Shown: piece by piece, positions 63,543 to 64,000 of the stretch | How positions within the stretch are numbered: the first letter of the stretch is position 1 | Layout: every line of letters begins with the position of its first letter | DNA from: Tistlia sp040905785 | GTDB lineage: Bacteria > Pseudomonadota > Alphaproteobacteria > Kiloniellales > DSM-21159 | Length of the DNA: 64,000 nucleotides | Direction: 5' to 3' | NCBI RefSeq assembly: GCF_040905785.1 | Contig: NZ_JBBDQW010000029.1 | Span: forward strand, 1 to 64,000 | The notes under the pieces: model-generated | What the model saw: only the letters and a program-made list of their open reading frames with translations | The model's database searches: none | What the model was told of the DNA's origin: nothing | Program-made: the position numbers and the translations under genes

Positions 63543-64000
63543 CCGGCGGCCCGGGCACGGACCCCGGAGCGCCGGGGGCGGCGCCGGCGCCCGATCCCGC
63601 GCGCTTCCCGCGCCGCATCCACGAGATCGTCGAGCGCTGGCGGGCCGAGCGCCCCGAGGCGCCCGCGCTGGCCGAGGCCGGCGGCCGGACCCTGGACTTC
63701 GCCGGCCTCGCGCGCGCCGTCGAGGCCGCCGCCGACCGGCTGCGCCGGGCCGGCGTGCGCGGCGGCGACCGGGTCGTGATCCTCAACGAGAATTCGATTC
63801 CGGCCGCCGCCTTCCTCTTCGCCTGCTCGCGGCTCGACGCCTGGGCGGTGCCGCTCAACGCCCGCCTCGCCGCGCCCGAGGTCGAGCGGCTGCTCGCGCA
63901 CTGCGCGCCGCGCGCCCTGGTCTGCACCCACGGCGTCAGCGCCGAGGCCGGCGCCCACGGCGCCCGCCACGGCGCCGAGGAAGTGACCGATCCCGACTTC
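63539..64000 (+). CDS. AMP-forming acyl-CoA ligase, N-terminal part (truncated by window)
   Basis: 154 codons from GTG 63539, which overlaps the TGA of the acyl-CoA dehydrogenase. The recovered part has the N-terminal ANL features FPRRIHEIVERWRAERPEAP, LDFAGLARAV, GGDRVVILNENSIPAAAF and LDAWAVPLNARLAAPEVERL. The AMP loop lies outside the window. The gene runs off the right edge. It would activate the acid that the neighbouring beta-oxidation genes degrade. Confidence 0.88.
   Translation, partial: MTGGPGTDPGAPGAAPAPDPARFPRRIHEIVERWRAERPEAPALAEAGGRTLDFAGLARAVEAAADRLRRAGVRGGDRVVILNENSIPAAAFLFACSRLDAWAVPLNARLAAPEVERLLAHCAPRALVCTHGVSAEAGAHGARHGAEEVTDPDF

Overview
The window is very GC-rich (about 70 percent), densely packed and free of insertion sequences, phage genes and CRISPR arrays. 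ETF-ubiquinone oxidoreductase, TRAP transporters, DUF6134 and PRC-barrel proteins and an EcfG-type stress promoter (GGAAC-N16-CGTT) point to an alphaproteobacterium, most likely a Rhodospirillales-like lineage. This placement is inferred from gene content; no rRNA is present. The genes are ordinary chromosomal and metabolic ones. The interest lies mainly in regulation and in a few unusual catabolic clusters.

Layout. 191-7544 (minus): radical SAM protein, DUF305 protein, secreted CxxCH protein, MoaB, soluble lytic transglycosylase and a family-4-like uracil-DNA glycosylase. 7739-12370 (plus): ETF-QO, TPR protein, IspE and tRNA-Gln(TTG). 12617-16925 (plus): acyl-CoA dehydrogenase, SDR, APH-type kinase and thiolase. 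16930-20381 (minus): dctP-dctQ-dctM TRAP transporter with a coupled thioesterase. 20709-23340 (plus): acyl-CoA ligase and an IclR regulator. 23361-28772 (minus): cyclase, flavin monooxygenase, epimerase, TetR, LysE exporter and PAS protein. 28949-33123: KDG kinase, KDPG-type aldolase, GntR, SDR and hydroxyacid dehydrogenase. 33131-37241: a frameshifted MBL ribonuclease, a LOG protein and an EcfG-controlled PRC-barrel protein. 37428-42952: FAD oxidoreductase and PhnX (phosphonate use), a DUF6134 protein, a butyrobetaine-hydroxylase-like dioxygenase and an unusual LivH permease. 43002-48084: DUF924, a secreted small protein, an EEP-fold enzyme, PmbA and two-subunit aconitase X. 48299-53030: acetoacetyl-CoA synthetase, two EamA transporters and a GST. 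53027-59833: a TetR-controlled RND efflux operon. 59865-64000: hydroxyacyl-CoA dehydrogenase, enoyl-CoA hydratase, acyl-CoA dehydrogenase and the start of another acyl-CoA ligase.

The strongest new observation is a shared regulatory module. Four copies of a palindrome (AATTCCGC-N3-GCGGAATT), each with a third half-site exactly 20 bp after the first, lie upstream of the APH/ACAD operon (12478), in the dctP / acyl-CoA ligase intergenic region (20461 and 20552) and upstream of the second acyl-CoA dehydrogenase (62202). Three of the four are followed 6-7 bp later by TTGACC. This ties transport, CoA activation, an APH-kinase/ACAD branch, beta-oxidation and thiolysis into one likely regulon. The IclR protein encoded at 22501 is the natural candidate regulator. 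The gene set resembles the Lva (levulinate / 4-hydroxyacid) logic of Pseudomonas, so a 4-keto or 4-hydroxy acid substrate is a testable guess.

Other points of note are an EcfG promoter preceded by a 103-nt potential three-way-junction element, a one-base frameshift in a ribonuclease gene, a phosphonoacetaldehyde hydrolase paired with an amine-oxidase-like flavoprotein, and a LivH permease with a lipoprotein-like N-terminal domain.
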